Shown here piece by piece: positions 6,739-6,760 of a stretch of 6,760 bases of DNA. Below the pieces are notes generated by a model. The model was given only the letters and a program-made list of their open reading frames with translations, made no database searches and had not been told where the DNA came from. Within the stretch, counting starts at the first letter, position 1; every line of letters begins with the position of its first letter. Both the position numbers and the translations under genes were made by a program. Where the stretch lies: positions 1-6,760 of the forward strand of contig UQIT01000048.1 of the NCBI GenBank assembly GCA_900541175.1, read 5' to 3'. Source of the stretch: an uncultured Collinsella sp. (GTDB lineage: Bacteria; Actinomycetota; Coriobacteriia; Coriobacteriales; Coriobacteriaceae).

Positions 6739-6760
6739 TCAGCGGCGCCCTGGCCTCCCA
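6739..6760 (-). CDS. Possible last codons of an upstream minus-strand gene
   Basis: Between the right edge and the terminator, only one of the three minus-strand frames has stop codons: TGA at 6739-6741 and a second TGA at 6709-6711. The frame before the first stop reads Gly-Arg-Pro-Gly-Arg-Arg. The other two frames run through the terminator stem, which is unlikely for a real gene end. If the upstream gene ends inside the window, this is its tail. In mycobacteria rpsA lies just upstream of coaE, and a basic Gly/Arg tail would fit a ribosomal-type protein, but six residues cannot identify it. The gene may also end outside the window. Confidence 0.25.

Overview
The window is a gene-dense piece of a bacterial chromosome: moderately high G+C, short intergenic gaps, and strong AGGAGG-type ribosome binding sites. 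UvrB, CoaE and two FAD enzymes of types common in anaerobes, plus the coaE-to-uvrB order known from actinobacteria, suggest an actinobacterium. My best guess is the class Coriobacteriia (Collinsella-like), but that is an inference from protein style and not proven by any one feature. I see no mobile element, CRISPR array, rRNA or tRNA.

Left half, plus strand. The window opens inside an HI0933/BaiN-type flavoprotein (to 1250). An 80-base gap follows, holding a TATAAT box and a terminator-like hairpin. Next is a complete COG2509-type FAD-dependent protein (1331-2971). These are two different flavoprotein families in tandem.

Middle. A 9-bp hairpin at 3001-3030 lies between convergent genes and probably stops transcription from both sides.

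Right half, minus strand, read from right to left. A perfect 10-bp GC stem with a T6 tract (6671-6700) ends transcription of a gene that lies almost wholly outside the window. It is followed by the likely promoter region and then coaE (dephospho-CoA kinase, last step of CoA synthesis), a small membrane-anchored lytic transglycosylase overlapping coaE by 8 bases, and, after 51 bases, uvrB (excision repair). These three look like one transcription unit. They serve unrelated housekeeping tasks (cofactor synthesis, wall turnover, DNA repair), so the grouping is more likely inherited gene order than a pathway.

I found no clear new biological system. The points most worth checking are atypical family motifs: a basic insertion and shortened segment in the first flavoprotein, a CxC/CxxC cysteine cluster in the second, altered motifs in CoaE, and the promoter-plus-hairpin leader between the two flavoproteins. 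No gene-free stretch exceeds 300 bases; the longest is about 190 bases (6545-6738).
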